This document shows, in pieces, positions 30,677 to 38,198 of a stretch of DNA of 38,337 nucleotides; the first letter of the stretch is position 1, and every line of letters starts with the position of its first letter. The stretch is from the NCBI GenBank assembly GCA_903857685.1, contig CAIOFO010000098.1, positions 1 through 38,337 on the forward strand, given 5' to 3'. This stretch comes from an uncultured Alphaproteobacteria bacterium. GTDB taxonomy: Bacteria > Pseudomonadota > Alphaproteobacteria > Micropepsales > Micropepsaceae. Under the pieces are notes generated by a model. The model made no database searches, was not told the DNA's origin, and saw nothing but the letters and a program-made list of their open reading frames with translations. The position numbers and the translations under genes were made by a program.

Positions 30677-31723
30677 GTGGGATGGACTGTGGCCCCGGAC
30701 GACGCATTGGGATCGGAACCGACGCCGCGCACGCGGCGCTTCCGGCTGGCCATCCTGCTGCTGGCAACGGTTGCGCTGGCGGCGGGAATCTCGTCGCTTT
30801 ACGAATTCTGGATCGAGAAGGCGCTCTATGCCCATTACCACTGGGCCTATGCGGAAGGCCGCAATGAGCAATTGCACTATGTGATCCAGGCCACGATCTA
30901 CACCGCCGCCGCGCTCATCGCCCCGGCCATTTTGATATCCGGCGCCATCACGCGGATCGGCCGCGCCCACGACCAGTTGCGCGCCGCCCTGCAAGCCGCG
31001 GAGACGGCGAACCTGGCCAAGTCGCGCTTCCTGGCGAATATGAGCCACGAACTTCGCACCCCGCTCAACGCCGTGATCGGTTTTTCCGACGTCATGGGGA
31101 CGCAGATGTTCGGACCGCTGCTGCCGCGCTATCAGGACTATGCCGCCGACATCCGCAAGGCGGGCCTGCATCTGCTGAACATCATCAACGACGTGCTGGA
31201 CATCTCCAAGGCCGAGGCGGCGGAGTTCCGCGTGCAGCTCTCCGACGCAAGTCTGGGCGCGATCTTCGCCGAGGTGGAAATGCTGGCATCGGGGCTGGCG
31301 GCCAAGGCCGGTGTGAATTTGCGCTTCGAAGGTCCAGACGGCAATATCATGGTCCGCGCCGACCGCATCCGCCTGACCCAGTCGCTGCTCAATCTTGTGT
31401 CGAACGGCATCAAGTTCAACAGGCCGGGCGGCCGCGTCACCGTCCGGGCCCTCGCCGCCGGCGGCCAGGTGCGCATCGAGGTCCAGGATACCGGCATCGG
31501 CATGAACCAGGACGAGATCGCACGCGCGTTTCAGCCCTTCGTCCAGCTCAATTCGGGATATGGGCGGCGCTTTGAAGGCACCGGCCTGGGCCTGCCCCTC
31601 ACCAAGATGCTGGTCGAGGCGATGAACGGCGCACTCGATATCGAAAGCCGATCCGGCCTGGGCACCCGCATCACGATTTCACTGCCCCAGGCGGCGCCGC
31701 TGCAGGTCGCAAACGCGGCTTAG
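30677..31723 (+). CDS. Membrane sensor histidine kinase
   Basis: A 348-residue kinase. Two membrane segments (RLAILLLATVALAAGISSLY at about 23-42, and IYTAAALIAPAILISGAIT at about 74-92) enclose a short periplasmic loop. The HisKA domain has His124 in SRFLANMSHELRTPLNAVIG, followed by ADIRKAGLHLLNIINDVLDI. The ATPase domain has the N box in LLNLVSNGIKFNRP, G1 in VQDTGIGMNQ, and G2 in FEGTGLGLPLTKMLVEAMNG. It resembles the PleC/DivJ/PdhS-like kinases of alphaproteobacteria in the HisKA region. A GTG at 30689 with GGGA six bases upstream is an alternative start. No regulator gene is adjacent. Confidence 0.88.
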   Translation: MGWTVAPDDALGSEPTPRTRRFRLAILLLATVALAAGISSLYEFWIEKALYAHYHWAYAEGRNEQLHYVIQATIYTAAALIAPAILISGAITRIGRAHDQLRAALQAAETANLAKSRFLANMSHELRTPLNAVIGFSDVMGTQMFGPLLPRYQDYAADIRKAGLHLLNIINDVLDISKAEAAEFRVQLSDASLGAIFAEVEMLASGLAAKAGVNLRFEGPDGNIMVRADRIRLTQSLLNLVSNGIKFNRPGGRVTVRALAAGGQVRIEVQDTGIGMNQDEIARAFQPFVQLNSGYGRRFEGTGLGLPLTKMLVEAMNGALDIESRSGLGTRITISLPQAAPLQVANAA

Positions 31724-32319
31724 GGAGTCTTTTCTTCCGCCGGCAGGTGCAAACTCTCCTGCAGTTTTGTCACCACGGCGCTCCAGCGCGTGGCATAGGC
31801 GGTGACCGCGCCATCCTTGTCGTCGAATTCGCTGATGCACAGAAGCTGATAGATGTTCTGTTTTCCCGCCACCACTTTCATGGTCACCACCCGTCCCTGC
31901 GCCTGCTGGCTGCTGTCGTTATAGGCCGACAGGCAGGTGCCCGCCTGCACACCGTCGGTGGTGGAGGCTTCGCTACTGCCCAGTTGCCAGTCATGGATGG
32001 CGTCGCCGGCGATCTTGCAGAACTCCCCGGCCTTGCCCAGCGCCAATCCCGCCGCCAGCGTTTGCCGCGTGAAGTCCGCCGTATAGGGCTGGCGCCGGAG
32101 CTGGCAGGACATCGAGCCGGGATCGCCGGCGCTGACCAGGAAATACATCAGCACGTCCTTGGGCGCCGGGGCCTCGGGCTTGTAATGCTCGCCGACAATC
32201 TGCGGCACGTCGATGGTGAAGCCGCCGTCCAGGCTGACGGTCTTCCAGGCGATGTCCTGCGCCAGCGCCGCGCCCGCCGCCAGCGCCGCAATCGCCGCTC
32301 CCCAGATCACCGCCCGCAT
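31720..32319 (-). CDS. Exported protein of unknown function
   Basis: A 199-residue protein with a signal peptide (MRAVIWGAAIAALAAGAALA). The mature part (QDIAWKTVSLDGGFTIDVPQ, then SMSCQLRRQPY, GEFCKIAGDA, GTCLSAYND, LLCISEF) has four Cys that may form two disulfides. The C-terminal helix RWSAVVTKLQESLHL is amphipathic. It resembles periplasmic proteins of unknown function with no named family. Its stop overlaps the kinase stop by four bases, converging. It is divergent from the copper genes with about 200 bp between. Confidence 0.7.
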   Translation of the reverse strand: MRAVIWGAAIAALAAGAALAQDIAWKTVSLDGGFTIDVPQIVGEHYKPEAPAPKDVLMYFLVSAGDPGSMSCQLRRQPYTADFTRQTLAAGLALGKAGEFCKIAGDAIHDWQLGSSEASTTDGVQAGTCLSAYNDSSQQAQGRVVTMKVVAGKQNIYQLLCISEFDDKDGAVTAYATRWSAVVTKLQESLHLPAEEKTP

Positions 32320-32396
32320 GATTGTCCCCGAAAAACCCGGCCTGCCGTCATCGCACGGCCTTCTAATTTATTTTCGCGCCGCTGAACAGCAGGGCC

Positions 32397-32410
32397 TTGA
32401 TCCAGGTCAT
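32397..32410. promoter_or_regulatory. FNR/FixK-like dyad between the copper genes and the divergent exported protein
   Basis: TTGAT-CCAG-GTCAT has a full first half and one mismatch in the second core (TCAT for TCAA). The centre lies 114 bp upstream of the copper-chaperone start and about 84 bp from the divergent gene's start. FNR/FixK control of copper ATPase genes is known in alphaproteobacteria, which makes this plausible but unproven. Confidence 0.4.
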
Positions 32411-32517
32411 GTCGTTTGCCGGCGCGGCATGAACAAATCAGCGCCGCAAGTCCGGAGCGAACCGCTCCCTGCCATGCGGGCCCGGACACACATTCAACAT
32501 GGGAAAGACGCTTCACG

Positions 32518-32793
32518 ATGCAAACGCAATGCCTGAAAGTGACGGGAATGAGCTGCAGCGGCTGCGCCGAGACGGTGACGGGCGCGCTCAAGGCGGTGAA
32601 CGGCGTGACCGAGGTGGACGTCTCGCTCGATGCCGGCAGGGCTGTCGTGCAATATGACGAAAAGCGCACCGCGCCGGGCGATCTGAAATCAGCCATTGAA
32701 GCCGCTGGCTATGGCGTGTCCAAAACAGCTACTGTCGGACCACGGTCCGAAGGCTGCTGCTGTGGCGGCAAGGTCGCAGGCGGCTCGGCCTAG
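32518..32793 (+). CDS. CopZ-like copper chaperone with Cys-rich tail
   Basis: A 91-residue protein with one heavy-metal-associated domain: VTGMSCSGCAETVTGALKAV with the CxxC pair, then VDVSLDAGRAVVQYDEK and LKSAIEAAGYGV. It delivers Cu(I), probably to the ATPase encoded just downstream. The tail EGCCCGGKVAGGSA adds three neighbouring Cys, which is not usual for CopZ. A hairpin GGAGCG-aac-CGCTCC (32454-32468) lies in the leader. The gene ends 3 bp before the ATPase start, so they form one operon. Confidence 0.88.
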   Translation: MQTQCLKVTGMSCSGCAETVTGALKAVNGVTEVDVSLDAGRAVVQYDEKRTAPGDLKSAIEAAGYGVSKTATVGPRSEGCCCGGKVAGGSA

Positions 32794-32796
32794 CGC

Positions 32797-35139
32797 ATGG
32801 CCGCACAGGAATGCTTGCCCATGCCGCATGAAATTCCTGCCACGAATGCCCGGGTTTCGGCGGACAAGGTGCGCGATCCGGTTTGCGGCATGATGGTGGA
32901 TCCCGCCACAGCGGCGCATCGCGCCGAACATGAAGGCAAGACCTATTATTTCTGCGGCGCCAATTGCCGGCAGAAATTCGCCGCCGCCCCCGCAAGTTAT
33001 CTCGCCCCGGTGACGGCGCCGCCCTCCGCCGCATCGGACAATTTCTATACCTGTCCCATGCATCCGCAGATTCACCACAAGGGGCCCGGCAATTGCCCCA
33101 TCTGCGGCATGACGCTGGAGCCGGAAAAGCCCAGCGCCGAAGCCCCGCCCAACCGCGAACCGGCGGGCATGACGCGCCGATTCTGGATCGCGCTGGTGCT
33201 GGCGGCGCCGGTGGCGGCGCTGGAAATGGGCGGGCCGCTGCTGCATCTGCCGCTCGGCGCGGCGGCTTCCAACTGGATTCAGTTCGCGCTGGCGACGCCG
33301 GTGGTGCTGTGGGCCGGCGCGCCTTTCTTCGCGCGCGGCTGGCAGTCGCTGGTCCATCGCAGTCTCAACATGTTCACCCTGATCGCGCTGGGCACCGGCG
33401 CGGCCTGGAGCTACAGCGTGGTGGCGCTGCTGGCGCCGCAGATTTTCCCGCCCGCCTTCCGCATGGAGGGCACCGTCGCGGTCTATTTCGAGGCCGCCGC
33501 GGTCATCACCGTCTTGGTGCTGCTGGGCCAGATGCTGGAACTGCGCGCCCGCGAACACACATCGGGCGCCATCCGGGCGCTTCTGGGTCTCGCCCCAAAA
33601 ACAGCGCGGCGGCTGCAGCCCGACGGCACGGAGCAGGACGTGCCGGTTGATACGATTGCGGTGGGCGACCGCTTGCGCGTCCGTCCCGGCGAGAAAGTGC
33701 CGGTGGACGGCACCCTGCTGGAAGGCCGCTCGTCGCTGGACGAATCCATGGTCACGGGCGAATCCATGCCGGTCACCAAAGAAAAGGGCGCCAGCCTGAT
33801 CGCCGGCACCGTCAACCAGACCGGCGGCTTTGTCATGCAGGCGGCAAAGGTGGGCGGCGATACCCTGCTGGCGCAGATCGTGGCCATGGTCGCCAAGGCG
33901 CAGCGCTCGCAGGCGCCGATCCAGCGCCTGGCCGACCGGGTCGCCGCCTGGTTCGTCCCCGCCGTGATCCTTGTGGCGCTGATCGCCTTCGCCGCATGGG
34001 CGCTGCTGGGGCCCGAGCCGCGCCTGGCCTATGCCTTTGTCGCCGCCGTGACGGTGGTGATCATTGCCTGTCCCTGCGCCTTGGGGCTGGCGACGCCGAT
34101 GGCGATCATGGTGGGCGTGGGTCGCGGCGCGGGCGTCGGCGTGTTGATCAAGGATGCGCAGGCGCTGGAGCGGCTGGAAAAAGTGGACACGCTGGTGGTG
34201 GACAAGACCGGCACCCTGACCGAAGGCAAGCCCAAACTCACCGCCATCGTCGCCGCGCCGGGCTTCAGCGAAGCCGAGGTGCTGCGCCTTGCCGCCAGCG
34301 CCGAAAAGCCCAGCGAGCATCCCCTGGCCCAGGCCATCATCGCCGCCGCCATCGAAAAGGCCGTCGCCACCGCGCCGGTCACGGCGTTCGATTCCCCCAC
34401 CGGCAAGGGCGTGGTCGGCATTGTCGAGAACCGGCATGTCGCTCTGGGCAACGCCGCCTTCCTGGGCGAACTCAAGATCGCGACCGCCGCGCTGGAAGCA
34501 CAGGCCGAGACGCTGCGCCAGGACGGCGCCACCGCCATCTATCTGGCGGTTGACGGCAAGGCGGCGGGCATCCTGGCCATCGCCGATCCCGTCAAACCCA
34601 CCACCCCGGCCGCGCTGAAGGCCTTGCGGGCGCGCGGCATCGCCGTGGTGATGCTGACCGGCGACAACCGCACCACCGCGCTGGCCGTGGCGCGGCGGCT
34701 GGAAATCACCGAGGTCGAGGCGGAAATCCTGCCCGAGCGCAAAAGCATCGTGATCGAAAAACTGCGCGCCCAGGGCCGCGTCGTGGCGATGGCGGGCGAC
34801 GGCGTCAATGACGCCCCGGCACTGGCCGCCGCCGATGTCGGCATCGCCATGGGCACCGGCAGCGACATCGCCATCGAAAGCGCTTCGGTCACGCTCCTGG
34901 GCGGCGATCTTGGCGGCATCGTGCGCGCCCTCAATCTGTCGCGCGCCACCATGCGCAACATCAGACAGAATCTGTTTTTCGCCTTTGCCTACAATGCCGC
35001 CGGCGTGCCGGTGGCGGCGGGAATTCTCTATCCCGTGCTGGGCCTGTTCCTGTCGCCCATGTTCGCGGCCGCCGCCATGGCGGCCAGCTCGGTCTCGGTC
35101 ATCGCCAACGCCCTGCGCCTGCGGGTGATCCGGATCTGA
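32797..35139 (+). CDS. copA: Copper-translocating P1B-type ATPase with YHS and CPMHP domains
   Basis: A 780-residue P-type ATPase. The N-terminus has a YHS domain ([27 protein letters not shown]) and then a heavy-metal-binding domain ([27 protein letters not shown]), with no HMA domain. The pump part has CPC at 425-427 ([12 protein letters not shown]), the phosphorylated Asp469 in [13 protein letters not shown] in SEHPLAQAI and [19 protein letters not shown] indicates Cu+ or Ag+ export. The separate HMA protein just upstream can replace the usual N-terminal HMA. The ATG at 32821, with AGGA ten bases upstream, is an alternative start. Confidence 0.93.
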   Translation: MAAQECLPMPHEIPATNARVSADKVRDPVCGMMVDPATAAHRAEHEGKTYYFCGANCRQKFAAAPASYLAPVTAPPSAASDNFYTCPMHPQIHHKGPGNCPICGMTLEPEKPSAEAPPNREPAGMTRRFWIALVLAAPVAALEMGGPLLHLPLGAAASNWIQFALATPVVLWAGAPFFARGWQSLVHRSLNMFTLIALGTGAAWSYSVVALLAPQIFPPAFRMEGTVAVYFEAAAVITVLVLLGQMLELRAREHTSGAIRALLGLAPKTARRLQPDGTEQDVPVDTIAVGDRLRVRPGEKVPVDGTLLEGRSSLDESMVTGESMPVTKEKGASLIAGTVNQTGGFVMQAAKVGGDTLLAQIVAMVAKAQRSQAPIQRLADRVAAWFVPAVILVALIAFAAWALLGPEPRLAYAFVAAVTVVIIACPCALGLATPMAIMVGVGRGAGVGVLIKDAQALERLEKVDTLVVDKTGTLTEGKPKLTAIVAAPGFSEAEVLRLAASAEKPSEHPLAQAIIAAAIEKAVATAPVTAFDSPTGKGVVGIVENRHVALGNAAFLGELKIATAALEAQAETLRQDGATAIYLAVDGKAAGILAIADPVKPTTPAALKALRARGIAVVMLTGDNRTTALAVARRLEITEVEAEILPERKSIVIEKLRAQGRVVAMAGDGVNDAPALAAADVGIAMGTGSDIAIESASVTLLGGDLGGIVRALNLSRATMRNIRQNLFFAFAYNAAGVPVAAGILYPVLGLFLSPMFAAAAMAASSVSVIANALRLRVIRI

Positions 35140-35147
35140 GCCGGGGA

Positions 35148-35339
35148 TTACTTCCCGACGCGGATGCCGTTGAGCTGGTTCAGAAGACCGAATATCTGCA
35201 GCAGCCACAGCACCACCGCGATCACCACCACGGCGTTGAGGATGCTTTTGATCTTCCCGTCCATGGGAATATATGTGTTGACCAGCCAGAGCAGCACGCC
35301 AACCACAAGCAATACGACAATCACGGACATAAGCGGCAT
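35148..35339 (-). CDS. Thivi_2564-type small membrane protein
   Basis: A 63-residue protein with two membrane segments: SVIVVLLVVGVLLWLVNTYI, then MDGKIKSILNAVVVIAVVLW and LLQIFGLL, ending NGIRVGK. The pattern (V..L.WLVN.YIPM....K.ILN..V...V..WLL) matches the Thivi_2564 family, small membrane proteins of unknown role. AGGGAGG lies five bases before the ATG at 35339. An EcfG-type promoter is directly upstream. It converges with copA, 8 bp apart. Confidence 0.88.
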   Translation of the reverse strand: MPLMSVIVVLLVVGVLLWLVNTYIPMDGKIKSILNAVVVIAVVLWLLQIFGLLNQLNGIRVGK

Positions 35340-35363
35340 TGGGGCCTCCCTAATCGGCACGGT

Positions 35364-35388
35364 AACCCCCCGGCCGGCAGGAAGTTCC
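35364..35388 (-). promoter_or_regulatory. EcfG-type promoter of the Thivi_2564-type gene
   Basis: On the reverse strand GGAAC (35388-35384), 17 bp, then GTT (35366-35364), an exact match to GGAAC-N17-GTT. The predicted start of transcription near 35356 leaves a leader of about 17 nt with the ribosome binding site. Confidence 0.6.
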
Positions 35389-35461
35389 CTTTTTGCCGCC
35401 GTCTGGTATAAGGACGCCGGTACGGCGCCCGCCAAAAAACCGCGCCGCAACAGGGGATATT

Positions 35462-35842
35462 ATGAAAAAGCTGCTTCTCACCGTGATGGCTGTTCTTTGC
35501 GTTGCCGCGCCGGCCGAGGCGCAATTCGGCCGGCTGCTGCCGCCGCGCAATGCCAATGAGGGTTACAAGACGGGCCTGGACGCCCTGCGCCTTTGCGCCG
35601 CCCATGACGAATCCCAGCTGCTCGAATGCCTGGGCTTCATCGAGGGGGTCAATGACGCGCTGGTGAACACACGCGCCGCCGCCCATCTGCCGCCCTGCTA
35701 TGCCCCCACCGCCAAGGTGGACCAGATCGTGATCCAGAATGTGTTCATCGATTACCTGATCCGCTATCCGGAAAAGCGCCCGCAACAGGGCGCGGCGCTG
35801 ATGACCGAAGCGATCGTCGCCGCTTTCTGCCCGGCGAAGTAG
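35462..35842 (+). CDS. Rap1a-like (Tai family) exported protein
   Basis: A 126-residue protein with a signal peptide (MKKLLLTVMAVLCVAAPAEA). The mature part carries the Rap1a pattern: ALRLCAAHDESQLLECLGFI followed by EGVNDAL, PPCYAPTAKVDQIVIQNVFI, DYLIRYPEKRPQQGAALMTE and a final FCPAK. Conserved Cys probably form disulfides. Rap1a proteins in Serratia neutralise type VI secretion effectors, but many homologues lie alone and their role is unclear. No effector or T6SS gene is nearby. The start is the ATG after the AGGGGATATT stretch. Confidence 0.78.
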   Translation: MKKLLLTVMAVLCVAAPAEAQFGRLLPPRNANEGYKTGLDALRLCAAHDESQLLECLGFIEGVNDALVNTRAAAHLPPCYAPTAKVDQIVIQNVFIDYLIRYPEKRPQQGAALMTEAIVAAFCPAK

Positions 35843-36174
35843 GCGCCAGCGGCATCGGGACTTGAACCTCCTCACGCTGCGGTTGCCCGGCGGCGGACGG
35901 CCCGGCGCGTTACGCCTCTGGGACCAGACCGGCAAGGTTACGGTCAATCCACAATTGGAGATGCTGGCCGCTTTTCGCCCGGGAATCATCCGGTGGGTGG
36001 TGCCGGGCGCGGATCAGGGACGCTGAAAATGTCCGCTTTTTGGGCGTTATCGGCAATTGCGGCGGGATCGTGATGACCCCGCAGTTCCGCCGGATTTTCG
36101 TCTGCCGCTAATGGTGGAATTTGCACAAATAAGCTGCTACAGACGCGCCGCCATCGCCACCGTAAAGCGTCGCT
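35843..36174. other. 332-bp intergenic stretch without a convincing gene
   Basis: Frames through this stretch are short or antisense and show no ribosome binding site. It contains GGGACTTGAACC at 35876-35887, which looks like a tRNA T-arm on the reverse strand, but the arm does not pair. No clear hairpin or promoter was seen. The desaturase leader lies at its right end. Confidence 0.5.
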
Positions 36175-37167
36175 ATGATTGATTCGCAGCTCCTGACCCG
36201 CGCCTTGATCCGCTACCACAATCCCGATCCCAAGCGCTCCATATTCGAAGTCGCCGTGACCGCCGGTCCGCTGGTGGTGCTGTGGGTGCTGATGTGGCTG
36301 TCGCTCTCGGTGGGTTACTGGCTGACGCTGCTGCTGGCGATTCCCGCCGCCGGTTTCCTGGTGCGGCTGTTCCTGATCCAGCATGATTGCGGCCACGGCG
36401 CCTTCTTCATCCACCGCGCCACCAACAACTGGGTGGGCCGGGTGCTGGGTGTTCTCACCCTGACGCCGTTCGATTACTGGAAGCGCAATCACGCCATTCA
36501 CCACGCCACCGCCAGCAATCTGGACCGGCGCGGCATCGGCGATATCGACACCCTGACGGTGGAGGAATATCGCGGCAAAAGCTGGTGGGGCCGGCTGTGG
36601 TACCGCCTCTACCGCAGCGCCCCGGTGATGTTCGGCATCGGCCCCGCCTACATGTTCCTGATCCAGCATCGCTGGCCGGTCTGGCAGATGCGCGACGGCT
36701 GGCGTCCCTGGATCAGCACCATGGCGACCAATGCCGCCATCGCCCTTGTGGTCGCGGTGCTGATGTATTTCGTGGGCGTCGGCGCCTTCCTGAAGGTGCA
36801 CATGCCCATCATGCTGCTGGCCGCCTCGATGGGCGTCTGGCTGTTCTATGTCCAGCACCAGTATGAAAGCGTGCAATGGGCCCGCGACGGCACCTGGGAG
36901 CATCAGCGCGCGGCGCTGGCCGGCAGCTCCTTCTACGACCTGCCCGGCGTGCTGCGCTGGTTCACCGCCAATATCGGCATCCACCATGTCCATCACCTCA
37001 ACAGCCGCATTCCCTATTACCGGCTGCCCCAGGTGCTGCAGGATCATCCTGAGCTGAAGACGGTGGGGCGGCTGACGCTGCGCCAGAGCCTGTCCAGCAT
37101 CCGCCTGGCGCTGTGGTGCGAACAGCGCGGCAAGCTGATTCCCTTCCGGGAAAAGCGCAATTCCTGA
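36175..37167 (+). CDS. Membrane fatty-acid desaturase
   Basis: A 330-residue integral membrane desaturase with the three His boxes: HDCGH (70-74), HAIHH (106-110) and HHVHH (270-274), which bind the di-iron centre. Hydrophobic segments are at about 32-67, 155-166 and 183-227. It introduces double bonds into acyl chains, probably in phospholipids (Des/Delta-12-like), which alters membrane fluidity. The ATG is at 36175; no convincing ribosome binding site is visible. It is followed 84 bp later by the exported methyltransferase-like gene, whose leader folds into a hairpin. Confidence 0.9.
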   Translation: MIDSQLLTRALIRYHNPDPKRSIFEVAVTAGPLVVLWVLMWLSLSVGYWLTLLLAIPAAGFLVRLFLIQHDCGHGAFFIHRATNNWVGRVLGVLTLTPFDYWKRNHAIHHATASNLDRRGIGDIDTLTVEEYRGKSWWGRLWYRLYRSAPVMFGIGPAYMFLIQHRWPVWQMRDGWRPWISTMATNAAIALVVAVLMYFVGVGAFLKVHMPIMLLAASMGVWLFYVQHQYESVQWARDGTWEHQRAALAGSSFYDLPGVLRWFTANIGIHHVHHLNSRIPYYRLPQVLQDHPELKTVGRLTLRQSLSSIRLALWCEQRGKLIPFREKRNS

Positions 37168-37210
37168 TCCTCTGGGCCCGCCTTTATCGGGGGCCATTCT
37201 GGTGTAAGCT

Positions 37211-37243
37211 TCTCCCATCAGCGCCAAAGCTGAAACTGGGAGA
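37211..37243 (+). promoter_or_regulatory. Leader hairpin covering the ribosome binding site
   Basis: TCTCCCA (37211-37217) pairs with TGGGAGA (37237-37243) and the adjoining TCAGC (37218-37222) with GCTGA (37229-37233), with a 3-base bulge AAC and a 6-base loop GCCAAA. The GGGAG half of the outer stem is the ribosome binding site of the gene at 37252, so folding would block translation. Confidence 0.6.
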
Positions 37244-37251
37244 ACTCGCCA

Positions 37252-38010
37252 ATGACGTCACGCTTTCTTGCGCCCGCCCTGCTGGCCGCCGCCTTCATCA
37301 CCCCCGCACTTTTCGCTTCCGCGGCCTGGGCCCAATCGGTGCCGCCCTATGTCGCCAGCGCGGTAGGCGACAAGGCCCGCCCCGACGCCGACACCAAGCG
37401 CGACGCCGACCGCAAGCCCGCCGAAAGCGTCGCCTTTGCCGGCGTCAAGCCGGGCGACAAGGTTCTCGAACTTCTGGCCTTTGGCGGCTACTACACCCGC
37501 ATTCTCGCCAAGACCGTCGGGCCGAAGGGCCACATCTATTCCACCATGCCCGATGCGCTGCTGCAGACGCGCCCCGCCATGGGCGACGGCCTCAAGGCCA
37601 TCGCCGCCGATCCGGCCTACGGCAATGTCACCATGCTGCCCGAGCCCAACGGCACGCCCACCGCGCCCGAGCCGGTGGATGTGGTGTGGACGAGCGACAA
37701 TTATCACGACCTGCACAATCCGGGGCCGTTCGGCGCCTCCGATATCCCCGGCTTCAACAAGGCGGTGTTCGCCGCCCTCAAGCCGGGCGGGCTGTTCATT
37801 GTGATTGACCATGCCAGCGCGCCCGGCAGCGGCTTCACCGCCACCGGCACCACCCACCGGGCGGACCCGGAAGCGGTGAAGAAGGAAGTGCTGGCGGCCG
37901 GATTCACCTTTGTCGGCGCCAGCGACGTGCTGCACCGGAGCAATGACGATCTGACCACCCGGTCCAGCGACACGGACGAACAGTTCACCTTCAAGTTCAG
38001 AAAGCCGTAG
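37252..38010 (+). CDS. Exported class I SAM-methyltransferase-like protein
   Basis: A 252-residue protein with a signal peptide (MTSRFLAPALLAAAFITPAL through SAAWAQ). The remainder has methyltransferase-like motifs: GDKVLELLAFGGYYTRILAK where motif I (ExGxGxG) is degenerate as ELLAFGGYY, VDVVWTSDNYHDLHN, and KPGGLFIVIDHASAPGSGF. Homologues with signal peptides are known in alpha- and gammaproteobacteria; S-adenosylmethionine is not known to be plentiful in the periplasm, so the activity is unclear. GGGAG lies nine bases before the ATG inside a hairpin. It may be regulated at translation. Confidence 0.85.
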   Translation: MTSRFLAPALLAAAFITPALFASAAWAQSVPPYVASAVGDKARPDADTKRDADRKPAESVAFAGVKPGDKVLELLAFGGYYTRILAKTVGPKGHIYSTMPDALLQTRPAMGDGLKAIAADPAYGNVTMLPEPNGTPTAPEPVDVVWTSDNYHDLHNPGPFGASDIPGFNKAVFAALKPGGLFIVIDHASAPGSGFTATGTTHRADPEAVKKEVLAAGFTFVGASDVLHRSNDDLTTRSSDTDEQFTFKFRKP

Positions 38011-38042
38011 CGAAAGGCAGCGACCGGCGCAGCGCGGAAGTC

Positions 38043-38198
38043 CTAATCCGGTAACATGGCCTGGAGCTTGGCCAATTCTCGCGCCAGCATGCTTTCGACC
38101 TGGATGTGATGGGCTTCTTCGTCTGGATCCCGCAGCCGGACGCGAAACCGGGCGATATTTTCCGTGCAAACCCATTGTTCCAATTCGCGCTGTACCAT
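38043..38198 (-). CDS. Small basic/acidic protein of unknown function
   Basis: A 51-residue protein: MVQRELEQWVCTENIARFRV, then DPDEEAHHIQVESMLARELA. GAGGGGAG lies six bases before the ATG at 38198. The same frame is open to an ATG at 38282, which would add an Arg-rich head (MDARNAIKRRRRRQHRNKRQ) and overlap another reverse-strand frame. I prefer the shorter form because of the ribosome binding site. No family recognised. Confidence 0.55.
   Translation of the reverse strand: MVQRELEQWVCTENIARFRVRLRDPDEEAHHIQVESMLARELAKLQAMLPD

Noticed and set aside
32689..35208. An 839-codon reverse-strand frame
   Set aside because: It is antisense to copA, with low-complexity His/Arg/Gly content and no motif. 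The plus-strand gene has all P-type ATPase signatures.
35870..35900. A tRNA-like T-arm sequence (GGGACTTGAACC) on the reverse strand
   Set aside because: The T-stem does not pair and no acceptor stem or anticodon arm can be built around it.
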